Shown piece after piece: positions 1-13,200 of a DNA stretch of 64,000 nucleotides. How positions within the stretch are numbered: the stretch's first letter is position 1; every line of letters starts with the position of its first letter. Source of the DNA: Ciona savignyi (taxonomy: Eukaryota > Chordata > Ascidiacea > Phlebobranchia > Cionidae). Below the pieces are notes generated by a model. That model was not told where the DNA came from. It did not search any database and was given only the letters and a program-made list of their open reading frames with translations. The stretch is taken from the NCBI GenBank assembly GCA_000149265.1, contig CH003341.1, positions 65,687-129,686 of the forward strand. The letters are read 5' to 3'. The position numbers and the translations under genes are program-made.

Positions 1-189
1 GCCATAATTTTTATTCCCAGGAATAAAACAACACAGGAAGCATTAGAACACCGCAAATTGTCAGATTACCTTATGCTGAACAACTTGTCTAGCATGCACA
101 TGCAGTGGCAAAACATATATGCATGGTTATAGTAAGAAAGATGAGTCCTGATTACTAACATAAATCATCAGATAACTCCTCGGTCAGAC

Positions 190-3100
190 CTTATTATATT
201 TTCTCAGAACAGCGGATGCATATCTCATAAATTCTTGCTTTGAAAACCCAGAAGTGAAGTTGGGCACCCCGAGCAACATCAACCAGCTGCCTTCGTTGCT
301 GTTACAGCCGTTAAGGTACGGTACACTACATACTGGAGGTGCAAGGTCTGGCTCTTTTTTGAAGAAGTAATCATCGAACGTAGGATACCAACCAAACTGA
401 AATTGTGCAATAAAATATTTGTTAGTTAAGACTATTTTAACGTTTGATTGTTAAGTGATATTTCCTAACATTAATCGTTCCATTTCAAAACTTAAGGAGA
501 TAAGATGTGTTATATTAATTGTCCGGGCTTTCTAGGCCATGTACCTTAACTGCAGTTTGGTACACCCATTTTCTGTTTATATTTTATGTTAAAATTCTGT
601 TTGAACATATCTGCTCGTCAGCTGTTATAAAAATTGTTGGGTGTAAATTAGCTACTGGTTATACATTAGTGTTGGGAAAGGGACTTAGCTTACATCACCT
701 GTCTCTAGTACATTTATTGGTTTAACTAAAACATTACATACTAGATCTGATAACAGTGGGCGCTAGGTAGTCTGTTGATTGCTGTTGTGATAACCCTGTA
801 TTTTCTTATCCATGCGCTTAAAAATTAATATCCCTTTCTATTAATTAATGCAAGGTTTCAAGTACACCAAAAATAACTTGACTCTAATATACATTCTACA
901 CCAGTGCTTTTCAAATGGTGCGCCATGTCGCACTGGTGTGCTATATGGGTTAGCTAGGTGCGCCACACTTGCATTTTGTAAATTAATGACAGAGTGTGCA
1001 TAGATCATAAACTAGTGTCTAGTTCGTTCTTTTCCATTGTAACGTTAGTTCTTTTTAACTTTCGAAAAGCAAGAGCGCTCAAGAAACAGTAATTTCGTAA
1101 TGTGGAAAATTTAGTGATGAAATTATTTAAATTAAACTTTTAATTTTCCATATTTTTTCTAAATTGTTTGAGTATTTAGCATGTTGTTATGACTCCCCGT
1201 GCAAAGTGCGCCTGTTTGTTTCATAATTGGTTTTGGGTGCGCCACGGGGTCAAAAAGATCGAGAACCACTGGTCTACACAGATAAGTACAATGAACTCAA
1301 CCTCTAAATCTTCTGTATCGAACAACACATCCACTGTGAGACCTTGCAGTATTTCCAGAACTTTATTTGGCTCACGTTCCTTTATTTTTAGTTTCTCAAG
1401 AAACAGATTCACCACTCGTTGCTGGCTTGGATAATAAATCACTAGAATAGAAAATGTATGTTTAAACAAGGGTATAGGAAATTCAAGAGGGTGTTATAAC
1501 ATGGGAAATTGTCAGTTTACCTCATGATTATGCAAGGGAGTACTTACATGGCTACTTGTTTTGTATGATTAAGATTTTCCAATTTGGTAGAACCCATTAA
1601 TCTACTGGGTTCAGTAATGTCCATTGAGTGCTTGCCCAAGCACACAGTTGACCAGCTAATGACCAGTTTCATAATTGCAACCCTTTAGATAAAAGGTGAC
1701 GCCCTAATCCACCAAGCTATTCGGTCACACAAAATATAATTCATACTAAACTTAGGATAGAAAATATTTTATCTCTGTGGTTAAAAAAGCAGTGGGCATT
1801 ATTAGACAGACAATGGTCAGATTACCTAGTATAAGATGGTTTGTTTATGTTTTTATTTGGTTATAATCATTTATCCGCTGGATTTAGATTATAAAAGCTT
1901 AATGCTTTACCTAAACTAACCGAACTGACCAAGCCAGTGGTTGGTTAGGGTCCACAAACTTTTAGCTAATATCTGACTGCTTAACTGGCTTTTGGTACTT
2001 GCCCGAATACTTCGTCTTTTTTTGTGTTTTTGGGCAAAGTACTTAATGGACGGTGTTGAAAACCAGTTGCTCAATGCGTTGGACAAAAACTGTAGCGATG
2101 GCTTTATCCTATATATACAACACAATGAAATAGCTTCGGCCAGTGGGCCCGGGGGTACAATTAGAACAACTAAATAGCACTCTTACAAAATATACATACT
2201 TGGTAGAACAGCAACACCACTATGGCTAATAGCTTTGTGAAAGTAACCCACTGACAATTGAGATTTCATATGCATGTTGACTGAGATGCCTCCTGCACTT
2301 TCTCCAAATATCGTTACGTTGTTTCTGTCACCCCCGAAATATTCAATGTTCTCTCTTACCCACCTTTTAAAAAAAAATTACTTTAACAGCACCGGAAAAG
2401 TATGAGTTTTTATACAACGCGACACATGCGCTAAAACTGGTTTACTATTAAAACGCGGTACAGTTAAAAGGATCGGTAGGTGCGAAGTAATCTTCATGCA
2501 ACAATATTTATTCCTTATGCACCAATATTTACCTAAGCGACTCAAGCTGATCCAGTAATCCCATATTTCCCTTGCAATCAGTTTGGTGACCAAGCGAGAA
2601 GAATCCTAGTAACCCAACTCTGTAGTTTGGTACCACCACAATAACCTCATTCATAGCAGCAAGAGCAGTACCATCCATGTACATATTTGGTCCCGTTTGG
2701 AAGCTCCCGCCATAGATCCATACCATTACCTGAACAAAAATGACTAATAAATACCTTTTAACCATCCTGGTGGAAAAATATTATGTGTATCCTACTATAA
2801 AGTGCTGCTAATCAGTTAATACCTCAAAAAATCTTTAGTTAATATGAGTAATTTGTTTAATAACTTATGATCATGAACTTAGTATTAGGCAGTACAGTAA
2901 ACCTTTTACCAGCCTAACAGTGATGTTGCTTTTCTTAACTTAGCATACATAGAGATAGAACAAATACTCGGTGTACCGGCAATTTTTTTGATGACACATG
3001 CTTAGGAACGTACACGTTTAAGTACAAGCAATCTTCAGAAAAATGTTTGTCTTGGAACATATCCTTCGTAGGACGAAAAATTGCTGCTAATTTACCAAAA

Positions 3101-4444
3101 CCATTATTCTGCACTGGGATTTTGTACGGCCTTTGGTTGCTTAGTACTCCTGGCCATGGTTCAGCCCTTTGTGAAAATAAGAATGAGAAATAACACTTTT
3201 GCTACACATAAGAAGTTTCATGTGATATAACAGAACATGTTAAAGGATGGTGGAAAAAAATATAATTAAAAATTGTCAGTCTATTTAAAATTTAGTTTTT
3301 GAAAGCATGTCCTTGAAGATTCATTGTTTTTTTATTTATGTGAAACCTATAAAAAGAAAGTAACATATTTAATAAACAAGGTAATCTTGTTTATAACTGG
3401 ATGATTGAAAGTGTATGGCATGTTGAAACTTCAAAATCACAATACTGTAGCGGCTTTCTAATCACCACTTATTTAAGGCAAAGACGTTAGGTTATCTGTG
3501 TATGGCTCAAGTCACAACAAAATCAGCATGGGTTAGTTATTAATAGTCATAATAACTCAAATTATTATTTAACTGTTATTTACACAATTAATCACAAAAT
3601 CAATGCATTTTCTCTTAACACGTAACACAATGCAGTTATAAATGAACAAACATATTTCTTATCCATGTAATGTTAGTTACCTAATAAAATGCTGTAAAGT
3701 AGCCTTTAAAGGCTTTGGTCCGACCGGTTAGTCTGTAGTGTGATGCCTTTTAACAAAAAGGTTGCAGGTTCAAAACTGGTCGATAACTAGACACTTAACC
3801 AGCATCGCCTCAACCCAGCGGATATATGGGTTCTACCATATTCAAGGAACATGTCTCTCATACACAACACACTATAAAAGCCCCGGTAACCCGACGGTGG
3901 GCGCGAGGTGATCTAACGATTGCCTGTGTGTTAACACAACCTTGGTATTTCCATTCACGAGTATAAACATGAATATCTTATCCTATCCTAAAGCGCAAGT
4001 CCTTTACCCAACAGGAAGTGGCAACTGGACAAGTACCCTAGCTTGGGTGTCAGCAATACTTAGACATAACAAAGTTTGGTACAATAACACTTCCAAAGTT
4101 GTCTTGGACAGGATACTCATAATGCTAAAGTGAATACAATAACGTGGGTAATCATCAAATTGTCTCAGACAGTAGGATTACCAAAGCTATTGCAGTTTGA
4201 TTAATAGAAATAAAATATATAAAATGGAATCATCATGGTTTTTCCACTTTTACCATGTACTTTACAATCCTTGTGTTGTTACTATTTACCTCTGTGGTGG
4301 CATAAACCTCAGCTTGCCAACTGGAGGTCTTGCGAATGGAATGCCAAAATAATTTTCCACTTCAACTGAACAGTCTTTCGCGGTCGTGATTTTTCCACAT
4401 TTAACTTTTCCATATCCAGGCAAATTTATAATCTTGTTTTGCAT
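190..4444 (-). CDS. Type-B carboxylesterase / cholinesterase-family hydrolase (3' end outside window)
   Basis: Serine hydrolase of the alpha/beta-hydrolase fold that cleaves carboxylic esters. Six exons join in consistent phase: 4290-4444, 2977-3166, 2533-2729, 2200-2363, 1302-1414 and 190-396, giving 342 codons. In order one sees [15 protein letters not shown] near the N-terminus, the family signature [11 protein letters not shown], the oxyanion-hole segment WIYGGSF, the nucleophile elbow GESAGG (catalytic Ser), and NSNEGSW with the likely catalytic Glu. The catalytic His and C-terminus lie beyond base 1. The start ATG at 4444 is the first in frame and leaves no hydrophobic signal peptide, so the product is probably cytosolic unless an upstream leader exon exists. 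The 1302-1414 exon has a weak acceptor and is the least certain; it was kept because its phases fit both neighbours. The substrate cannot be told. Its intron 3' of this exon holds a hAT MITE. Confidence 0.85.
902..1271. mobile_element. hAT-type MITE
   Basis: A 370-bp element with imperfect terminal inverted repeats: CAGTGCTTTTCA on the left, and CAGTGGTTCTCGA read inward from the right. Both ends continue into GTGCGCC-rich subterminal sequence. It is flanked by 8-bp duplications, TTCTACAC (894-901) and GTCTACAC (1272-1279), matching at 7 of 8 positions. An 8-bp duplication and a CAGTG terminus are typical of hAT elements. There is no transposase inside. It lies in an intron of the carboxylesterase gene, only about 30 bp from a predicted splice donor at 1302. 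Confidence 0.75.
1502..1727 (-). repeat. tRNA-derived SINE copy, degraded
   Basis: Reads on the minus strand. It has a tRNA-like head with a B-box-like segment near 1690, the central motif corresponding to CCTTGGGCAAGGCACTT, and the AACCCA-GCGGATTAATGGG body. The 3' part is degraded. It lies inside the carboxylesterase gene. Confidence 0.65.
3717..3992 (+). repeat. tRNA-derived SINE copy
   Basis: Near full-length plus-strand copy in the first intron of the carboxylesterase gene. It shows a tRNA-like head (GGTTAGTCTG A-box-like, GGTTGCAGGTTCAAAAC B-box-like), the body ending in GGCGCGAGGTGATC, and a tail of TATCC-like repeats near 3985. Confidence 0.75.
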
Positions 4445-5300
4445 CTTTATTTAAACATTTAGTTGATCACTGTACGAAAAGATACTGGGTAAAATAATAT
4501 ATATAGTTGATTTTTTTTCTGTTTATGGCAAAATAAATGTAATTTAATTGTAAAATATTTTATATATATAAACAGTAGATTACTTAACACGTCATATTTA
4601 TTGTAAATATAAGGTAGTCTTAAAACACTCAAATTCAATAAACATTTCAATTTTAGACATTTTAGATTCATGTTGTTAGATTGAAAAGTAAACATTTATT
4701 AATGGGGATTTCCCTAAATAATAATAATAATAATAATGTTTCTACTACAAAATCAAACGGAACACATAATGATTTCACTCCGTTTTTTTTGCGTAATGCA
4801 GCTTAATTCCAGTGCAAACAGACATTTAGACAACGCCAAACGGTCTACACATGTAGCAAACGTACTTAGGAGAAAGGCAATTACTTGAACAGCACAGCAG
4901 TATGGAAATACAGCCACAATATTATTTTTGCTACCTTTTAAGACACTTAGCTAGTCACATACTTTAATTGTCAAAAAACCTAATTCCAACAGAAACAGTT
5001 CCACTCAGAAAACTCATATGCACGAAAGGAAAACGAAAAAAAAATTAATGATATATGTACGCCATGATCATAGAATACTATATTCTATGCTATGATATAC
5101 ACAATATAGAGGTTTATATGAATAAATTAGGTATAATTTATATGGAATGAAATATTTTGCTTTGCTACAATTTCGCATTGATACATTTGGGGTAAATCAA
5201 TACAAGGAAATAACAACCAAGAAAGACGATAACAACCAAAAAGAAGCCAGAATGGCATGTTAGGCATTGATATTTTTTAAAAGCCGATATTTTACGACTG

Positions 5301-5640
5301 AATAGGATAGGATAGGTTAGGATATTCATGTTTATCCCCGTGAATGGGAAAACCCCAGGGGTTATCACAAGGGCAATCGTCAGATCACCTCGCGCCCATC
5401 GTCGGGTTACCGGAGCTATTGCAGTGTGTTGTATGTGATAGACATGTTCCTTCAATTTGGTAGAACCCATTAATCCGCTGGGTTCAGGCAATGTCCGTAA
5501 AGTGCCTTGCCCAAGGACACAACCGACAGCTAGCGACCAGTTTCGCACCTGCAACCTTTCGATTGAAAGGCGACGTACTTAACCGCTAGACCATCGGGCC
5601 GGGACTAGACCATATCGGGCCGGGACTAGACCATCGGGCC
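5301..5640 (-). repeat. SINE copy with a triplicated 5' end
   Basis: Minus-strand copy with a GGATAGGATAGG-type tail at 5301 and the complete body. Its 5' terminus (about 5581-5642) is repeated: the unit GGGCCGGGACTAGACCAT occurs in tandem, so the first 18-24 bases of the SINE are present about three times. This is unlike the other copies in the window. Confidence 0.8.
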
Positions 5641-6862
5641 GGGGTACCACAAACTGGCAGCGGTTCTTCGATTACCTACCTACAATCACACTTGTTATTA
5701 TACAAACAAAGTAGCCTATATATCACTTGTTTCTGCAAGCAGAGACTAATTGATTCTCGATTTACCAATTCTAACTTGATGTAGGTTTGCTTCAACCACA
5801 CAACACACATAAAATCCGATCCTAAAAGATAAAAGCGATTAAAAACACATGAATGTATATTTATGTAACGTGTAATGGTCTAGCAGGAATAGGGTCGAGC
5901 CGGAGGAGGGGGTGGCAGAGGGTAAAAGTAAAATGTTTTCGGTGTAATTGCACTGCGAATAATTCAAGCGCAATGACTGAGCGCGACAAAGAATATGCGT
6001 TCGTTAAAGTTCGACATTGTCACCCTGCTATGATCTTAAAGGGGAACTGAAGTCGATTTTAAGAATATCTTAATAAATGGAAAAAATACGCTGATTTCAA
6101 AAATCAAATCAGTTTCTTCCAATATTTTTTTGTTAAAAAGTTATGAGCAAATATGCATTTCATTTTATGTGAGGGGATTTCCCGTTTTACGTCATTGACG
6201 TTGTTGAGATTTGGTGCCTATATGCGTTGTATACAATCATGTGCCAGTTTAGAGGTGAATTAGTAACAGAAGCGCCTGCAGAAGCGTTGTATTTTCATTT
6301 TTTTATGGAGACTTAGCATAACACTTGTCATATAGCCTTACTGAACCAATGTACATGGTGACAGCTTACTTTAAGCGCGGTCATTAAGGCCTGCACGGTC
6401 CTGGACCTAAGCTGAATGCTGAGGTATACAGGTCTCGTATTTAAATGACTTTGGAATAATAAGTCTTAGCAATTTATATCATAAATCATAAAAGTGAAGA
6501 CAGAACAAGAAAACTAGAACAGAATGCATTAAACTGTAACTGCCAGCAATTTATAGAAATAAACCAGCATGCATTTTAGTGTGAACAAAATAGTTTCCGA
6601 AATCCAATACCCACTATAAACCATTTTCCGGGAAACCCCCAACACTCAATCGAACCAAAACCAGTGACTAATCAGCTTTAACGCTCCATAATATAAGGAA
6701 CAAAATAAACTAATAATTTAAACTATTAAAGAGGTTAAGCTTATATGTATTATATATGCAGTCACATATTTTACATAAATCACGCACGGCACCATCATAT
6801 ACGAACGGTGGAAGTTCTCCAGCATTTTGGGAATTTTAGATGGCGTATAACCTGCTTATGAC

Positions 6863-7140
6863 GCAGCATGTGTTGGGCTATGCGACGTATATTTGTTTAG
6901 CAGTAAAAATTTGTAATAGTGGATTAGAGTTTTGCAAAGTAAAGATGTTGATTGTGCTTTTCCCAGCTGTTTTGTTGGGAAATAGTTGCCCGTGTACGGA
7001 GGAGTACCAGCATAGAGTGGTTAAGTAAAATTTGTAGGTGTTTAGGTTTAGGATAAAGATCCAAGCTTTGCTTTTCAATTGTGAAAAACTAATGTAAGGC
7101 TTTCTCTGGTGGGATTTTGAGAGTCAGCTGTGTTTATGAG
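6863..7140. repeat. Diverged direct repeat, copy 1
   Basis: Similar along its length to 7790-8075. Shared stretches include CAGCATGTG, AAGATGTTGATTGTGC / AAGGTGTTGATTGTGC, AGCTGTTTTGTTGG, GATCCAAGCTTT and GAGGTCAGTTTGCATTGGAG. No coding capacity is conserved between the copies, so this is more likely an unnamed interspersed repeat than a gene. Confidence 0.6.
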
Positions 7141-7789
7141 GTCAGTTTGCATTGGAGTGATCATTTAGTGGCCTAGATTCTTTGTTTTTGATTATCGTAC
7201 AACTTAATTTTCGATAATTTATTTTACTTTTTAAGAATTGGAAAAAGTATAAAATAAACCTGAAAATACATCATTTAAAATATATAACTTTACTCTAAAG
7301 AGCTACAAAATTATAATAAATAATCCATTACAATACACTATTATTGTCAAGTGTATTATAAAACAGATAGTTCCTAAAAATCGTTATAAATTGATAAAGA
7401 ATTTCTATTTGAACAAATATGCAGGCGTCCAATACACATGTGATTTTCGTAAATTTTAGTTGCATTTGCGCATATTGTTTGGCAATTGATCTGTCCTTGC
7501 ATTTCCCTATAGCTAACAGTTCTCAGATAGGCTCTCGCAATTCGCCAACATCAACGGAAGGTTCCATTATTCTTCTTTAGTTGCGAACACAGTATAAAAC
7601 ATACAAATACGACTAATTCGTTCGTGTGCTTGCAGCGGCGGCTCCAGGTAAAGATAGCGTATAACCAATTAAGACCTCTATGAACGTCAGGATGTGACGA
7701 GTGGTACCCTCCACGAGTCATCGTTTTTAAACGAGTGTTTTGCTGAGTAACAATGGTGGTGATTCCCCAATGTTTGTTTGGTTGAAAGC

Positions 7790-8075
7790 AGCATGTGCTA
7801 GGCTGCGCACCGGTGTTCTCGTTTAACTGTAAAGTTTTGTAATCGTGGAGCAGTGCTTTGTAAAATAAAGGTGTTGATTGTGCATCTGCTAGCTGTTTTG
7901 TTGGAAAAAAGTTGCCGATGTACGAAGGGGTATGGGCTCAAAATTTTTAAACACAATTTTGTAGGGTTTTGAGCTAATACGGTTGCAGATCCAAGCTTTA
8001 ATTTTAAATTGTAAAAAAATCTAAGACTTCCTATGTCAGGATTTCGAGTGACAGTCGTTTTTGTGAGGTCAGTTT
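7790..8075. repeat. Diverged direct repeat, copy 2
   Basis: Second copy of the repeat at 6863-7140, in the same orientation and about 0.93 kb further on. Reading frames across it (for example the minus-strand frame 7798-8367) are not preserved in copy 1 and are not proposed as genes. Confidence 0.6.
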
Positions 8076-8589
8076 GCATTGGAGAGATAGGGAGAATGAT
8101 TAGTTGAACGCCTCCTGAAGCTGCGGCCGTAATGCAACGCCTTAGATATTTAGCTCTTCCTTCTAGGCGACAATTTTGACACTGATGAAATATTATATAT
8201 GCCCAAAACAACCGAACCAATACGGCGTCGTTTGTTATGGTGGGAGGAGGGTTAATAAGGAAACAACTGGCGCGGATTAAGATTAAATAAGCCGATTCAC
8301 TCAGGTCACGGAAATCAGAAAAATGTTTACACACGGTGAAAATTGGAAATTCGAGATTTTGCCACACATATCTTTAATCGAAAAACCCCTTAAACTTAAC
8401 CACACGCAAACAGTGAAGAATGAAATTTCCAATCGAGTATGGAGCGGTGTGTATATATATATAGTCGTAATTTGAAAGCAATTTTCCAATTTTATATCAT
8501 ACATGCAATTCGTCATTTTTACTTTTAATGCAGTATTGAAAGGGAAATATACTTTTTATCATATATACAAAAAGTGATTCAGGTAACAA

Positions 8590-8870
8590 GGTCGTCCGAT
8601 GGGTTAGTTTGCTTGTTTGGTGCGGCGTCTTTCAGCCAGAAGGTGTTAGATACGAAACTTGTCGCTAGCTAGCCTGTCGGGCAAGTAACTTAACGGACAT
8701 TGCCTGAACCCAGCAGATTAATGGGTTCTACCACATTGATGGAACGTGTGAATCATACACAACACACTACAATACCTCGCGCCCACCGTAATCTAACGAT
8801 TTCCCGTGTGTTAACCGCCTTGGTTTTCCCATTCACAGGGGTAAACTATATCCTACCCTACAATAAGTTC
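8590..8870 (+). repeat. tRNA-derived SINE copy
   Basis: Plus-strand copy with a diverged tRNA-like head, the central AACCCAGCAGATTAATGGG body and a short TATCC-type tail near 8855-8870. Confidence 0.7.
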
Positions 8871-10297
8871 TGTATGCAATAACATATAGCAAAAACTTAA
8901 AATCATTTTTGGTGGTAGCTAAAAATATTGGTGGCTAACACGTGGTTGACACTTTCTAGTTTAGAATTTATTAGTACTTTATTTATTCACAAAATCAGCG
9001 TCTTGTGGATTTAGTTCCTTAATTTTGATTAAAATTTGGCTGTGAAGTTTTAGGAGATTTTTGTGCTTGATTGGTTCCTATGTCTTGCGCACTAAGTCTG
9101 ACCTGAAAATCCCCAGCTATAATAAAACTCCGAAACGCCTACGACAATCTAGACTCCGTCTCGGAAGGTTCCTTTATTGTAGCTTAGTTGACATAGTAAA
9201 ATACATACGATTAAACTGATTCGGTATACATGCTGGGAGCTGCGCTCCAAGCAGGTGATTATTTAGGTCAGTATTCCAGAACGCGTTTTTGATACTGGTT
9301 TGAAAAATAAAATATGTCGACCGCGTTGCAGCTTATGGTATATGGTAAAAGGAGTAGATGCGAAGTATATGTATGGAAATTATAGCCGATTGACAGGACA
9401 GAGGAAATCAGGGCAATGGTTTAGGAACAGGCACAGCTGTGCATTCACTAGGGCTTATTTTAACAATTTTACAAAACTTAATATAGTGCGCAAAAAGATA
9501 TTACGCAAACCGCTAATTCACTACAAGTCATTGCATTCAGAAAATGATTACATGATATTCTGTGCGGCAATTACAAAACTAAGGGACAAAGATTTAATAG
9601 TTCGGAGCCAATAATACTCTCTGTGAGAGATTAACCCGTTTAATTACACACCAGACAGCAAACAAATAAAACAAGAAGTTGCTGACGCTGTCGTTTCTAA
9701 AGGTTAAACAGGTGCTTTACAAAAGGCTATAATTAACATAGTTTTAAACGATCATATGCGATTCATTGCTACAAACTCCCAAGCCATATGCGCTTCTAGA
9801 AAGTACATCTGCCACAACTACGAATTTAAGTATGGTCGAGTAGGTTTGTTAAACGCTGCTTGTTACTGAACGTTTGAAAACGTTTTGTATAACAACATTT
9901 TGTTAGTTTTAAACTGAACAGGGGTCGAGAATCTATTGATTGCAATGTGCCAGTTAACGATTAAAATCATATTAAAAGCAACTTCGCGTTCCAGCAAGTG
10001 ACACGCGTGCTAGGGGCCGACCCCTGTTCTCTTAAAATTTGGGGGAATGTTAAATCAACGCAAAAGAAAACTAACATATTTAGCACACAAAAAAAGACTG
10101 GAATGGCATAACCCAACCCGCTCCTGACTACCACATTGGCATGCGGTAACTTGGAGGGTAAGGGTTAGAAGTTAAAGTTAGGGTTTCAGGCGATCCTTTA
10201 CTAATTAGAGGCACCCCAGTGCTTAGGATAAGCACATCCACACGCACACACATACATAGTAATATATACATGTCTTATGTACACAGTATCCAAAAGT

Positions 10298-13200
10298 CTA
10301 ATTTACAAGCCTAGGTTTGGCCACCATTTTAAAGCGAAATGGAACGTATAGAAGGCCACTGATTCCATCTTTAAACGGGGGAAGACATTTGCTCTTAGGA
10401 TCAGGGAGGATCTCGAATCTCCTAATTATGTTGGCAAGAAAGATAAAGATTTCAAGCTTGGCCAACTTTTCACCAAGGCACGAACGAGCTCCGATACCAA
10501 ACGGGATAATTTTCTTGTTGAAAACGAATTTTCCACCTTCAATGTGCCGATAAATGTTGAATTCCTTCGGGTTTTTGAACAACTTTTCATCTTGATGAAT
10601 CGCGTCGATGTTGGTGGAAACCTGATTAAAGTGCGATTCGTTACCAAACTCAAAACATGGCAACGGCTATATCACAAACCCTACCATATCAACTAAAGAA
10701 ATTCATGTTTATATGCTAAAAAAAAAACAATATGAATTTTGCCCTTGCTCTGTTGAAACGACACGGAATACTATACAAATAACATGTAAAGCATAAAGCT
10801 ATTTAATTGTAACTATGCATAATTAAGACAAGACAAATAATTTGACAATGTTAAACGGTCATGAACATGGGGTAATGTAATTAAATCATCGTATTCACCG
10901 TAGTATCCTTAGTTATAAGGTATCCTCCAATTTCCACGTCTTCGCTGGCCCTGTGTTGTAATGACATCGGCACAATTGTTCTGTATCTGTACAATTCTTG
11001 TATAAAAGCTCGCAGCAGTGGAAGTTTATCTCCGTGGTCTGCGCTTGGAATTACATGTTCCCCTGGAGGAAAGTTAATAAGTTTGAGGCTAGATAAAATA
11101 GATTGGATTCATAGTTTTGTAGAAAAAAGTATTTTTTGGCATTTATGTGTAAATGTTATAAAGCCTCAGTTATATTCAATGAAACATGTGAAAATTACTC
11201 ACCTAAAACTTTGTGGATTTCTTTGTAAATGTTTTGTTGTACTTCAGGAAAATGTATTAAAGCTAACATAGACCAGAGTATAGTGTTGGTGCTGGTTTCA
11301 GTACCAGCAACAAACATATCGCACAAGCAATGAAGTAACTGCGTTTTCTGTAAGAAATAAAGATATTTATTCGTCCTGAAATAAAAGAGAAGGACGCCAA
11401 TCTTCAACAGTGATTCTTTAACTTTTTCAGTCCCGCTCTCTTGACCTTTTTAATTTATGCTCATGCATCAGCCTCAAAAATTTAATTTTTGAAAACTAGA
11501 ACAATAGCGCCCCCTCAGTTTAAGAATATCCCTCACCTATAGATGTTATATATAACAATTTGACAGGGTCAGGTTACCGGAGTTATTAAAAGGTATTTAC
11601 CGTGGTATAACTGGTAAGCATCTACTATTTCTTAGAATGTACAGCTTTTTTGGAATCCATACATATTTCGTATAGATATTGAAGTATTATGTTAGCAAAA
11701 TCGCTTACATGAAACCAGGTAGTGTCGGGCGAATGTTTCTTCATCTCAATAAGAAAAGCATCGATGAAATCTGCTGGTTCGTTCTCGTCAAGATTCTTTT
11801 CGTGCTCTTCGATCTCCTTTTGATTGAAATCTGGAAAAACGTTAAAATATGTTTAACGGCTATAACTTGCAGAAAATATGGAGCCAATTGTTTGGAATCG
11901 GTATATTCCCAGACCGTATAACTTGATGAGTTATTGAGCGGCTTATCCACCCAATGTTATAGATTGGGAACTGATCGCTAGCTAATAGGTTGTGTGGTGG
12001 GCAAGGCACTGAGCGCACATCGCCAACGAATGGGTTCCACTAAAATTTAAGGAATGACTCGTCAATCATACTCAGAACACTGCAAAAACTCCCAGCAACC
12101 CGACGGTGAGTGTGAGGTAATCTGACGATAGCACGTATGATAAAGCGTTTTCCCATTTATTTGAATTGGACAGTTTGATTTTCTTGATTCGCCACTTTTT
12201 GTCTAACTTGTAAAAATGTAAACCATGTCAACGGTAAGTCCTATGTACAAGCATAAAATTGTCCAACCTATTAGCCCTTGGTGAACTTTAATAAATTTCT
12301 CCAGTGCCCTTTTGAATGGAGGGAAGAACCGCAACTTCGGGTAGAAGAACAGCACATTTAAATATTCCGAGTTTTCTGGATCTCCAAAACTAGAAAACAT
12401 TGGTGGAAGTGTAATATTTGCAAACTGAATGATGTCGGCATGACGTGAACGACACACGGATAATACATTTCATGAAATGGCACGATATGTTTAAAGATAT
12501 AAAGCTATAAATTAAACAATAATAAGTGACAACAAAAATTACCAGTCAAAACTGCACTGTACAGCGTACTGGAATGCTTTGTCGTCGTAGTCATACGATT
12601 TTCCGAACACCACACTACTTATGACATTGCAAACTGTGCTACCAATAAGCATCTGTGTATATGGAATGGATTTGATTTTGTTAATCTCGATAATACATCG
12701 ATACTACTTAGAGACGATACTAATAAATGCGTGTCGCGATTATCTTACCACGGACGCATTGGTATCTGTAAAAATAGCGTTTAAACACACACACGCATTG
12801 TTATGTCTAACCTCCGGTAATCATCTCAATAAACTGTAGTTTTACGCCTATTATTGTGTATTATTGTGCTAATGTATAATCATATAGTATTCTATGGTAT
12901 AATGATACTATCCAATTATACATACTCTATTACAGCTAAAGTGCCATGCATTTGGATTTAAACAAGCTAACTTTTCTTACTAAAAACTAATAACTTAAGT
13001 TGTTTTGCGTAACATAAAGTTCAACAATCAGCATGTAAAAGCTGTTTTGTGTAAATTAAGTTACAAGAAAAACCTGACGAATGCACTATTTACGAACCAC
13101 ACTTCGGCGGTTGGAAAACTGTCCGTTTCTGATGCAATACATAGACTATTCCTTAAGTAGGTATAAGCGTGGTTAGGTTTTACACATCGGCGTGTGAGGT

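Larger units (their letters stand above)
4445..9149. other. Intergenic interval without a recognisable gene
   Basis: No open frame here matches a known family or shows convincing exons. It holds a short AAT microsatellite (about 4716-4737), SINE copies near 5301-5640 and 8590-8870, and a diverged direct repeat at about 6863-7140 and 7790-8075. The reading frames at 5165-5554 and 8700-8882 are SINE sequence read through. Confidence 0.6.

Noticed and set aside
5165..5554. 129-codon minus-strand frame
   Set aside because: It is SINE body sequence read in frame; similar frames appear at 13361, 23435 and 48903 for the same reason.
6047..6180. GGGGAACTGAAGTCGATTTT as a possible DNA-transposon terminus
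   Set aside because: Resembles element ends known from other animals, but no inverted partner was found in the following kilobase.
9300..9614. 104-codon plus-strand open frame at the left edge of duplication unit A
   Set aside because: The matching part of unit B (about 24040-24240) has deletions that destroy the frame, and no family resemblance was seen; treated as non-coding.
10137..10200. GTTAGGGTTT-like run resembling telomeric repeat
   Set aside because: Only isolated imperfect units; the same stretch recurs in unit B as part of the duplication.
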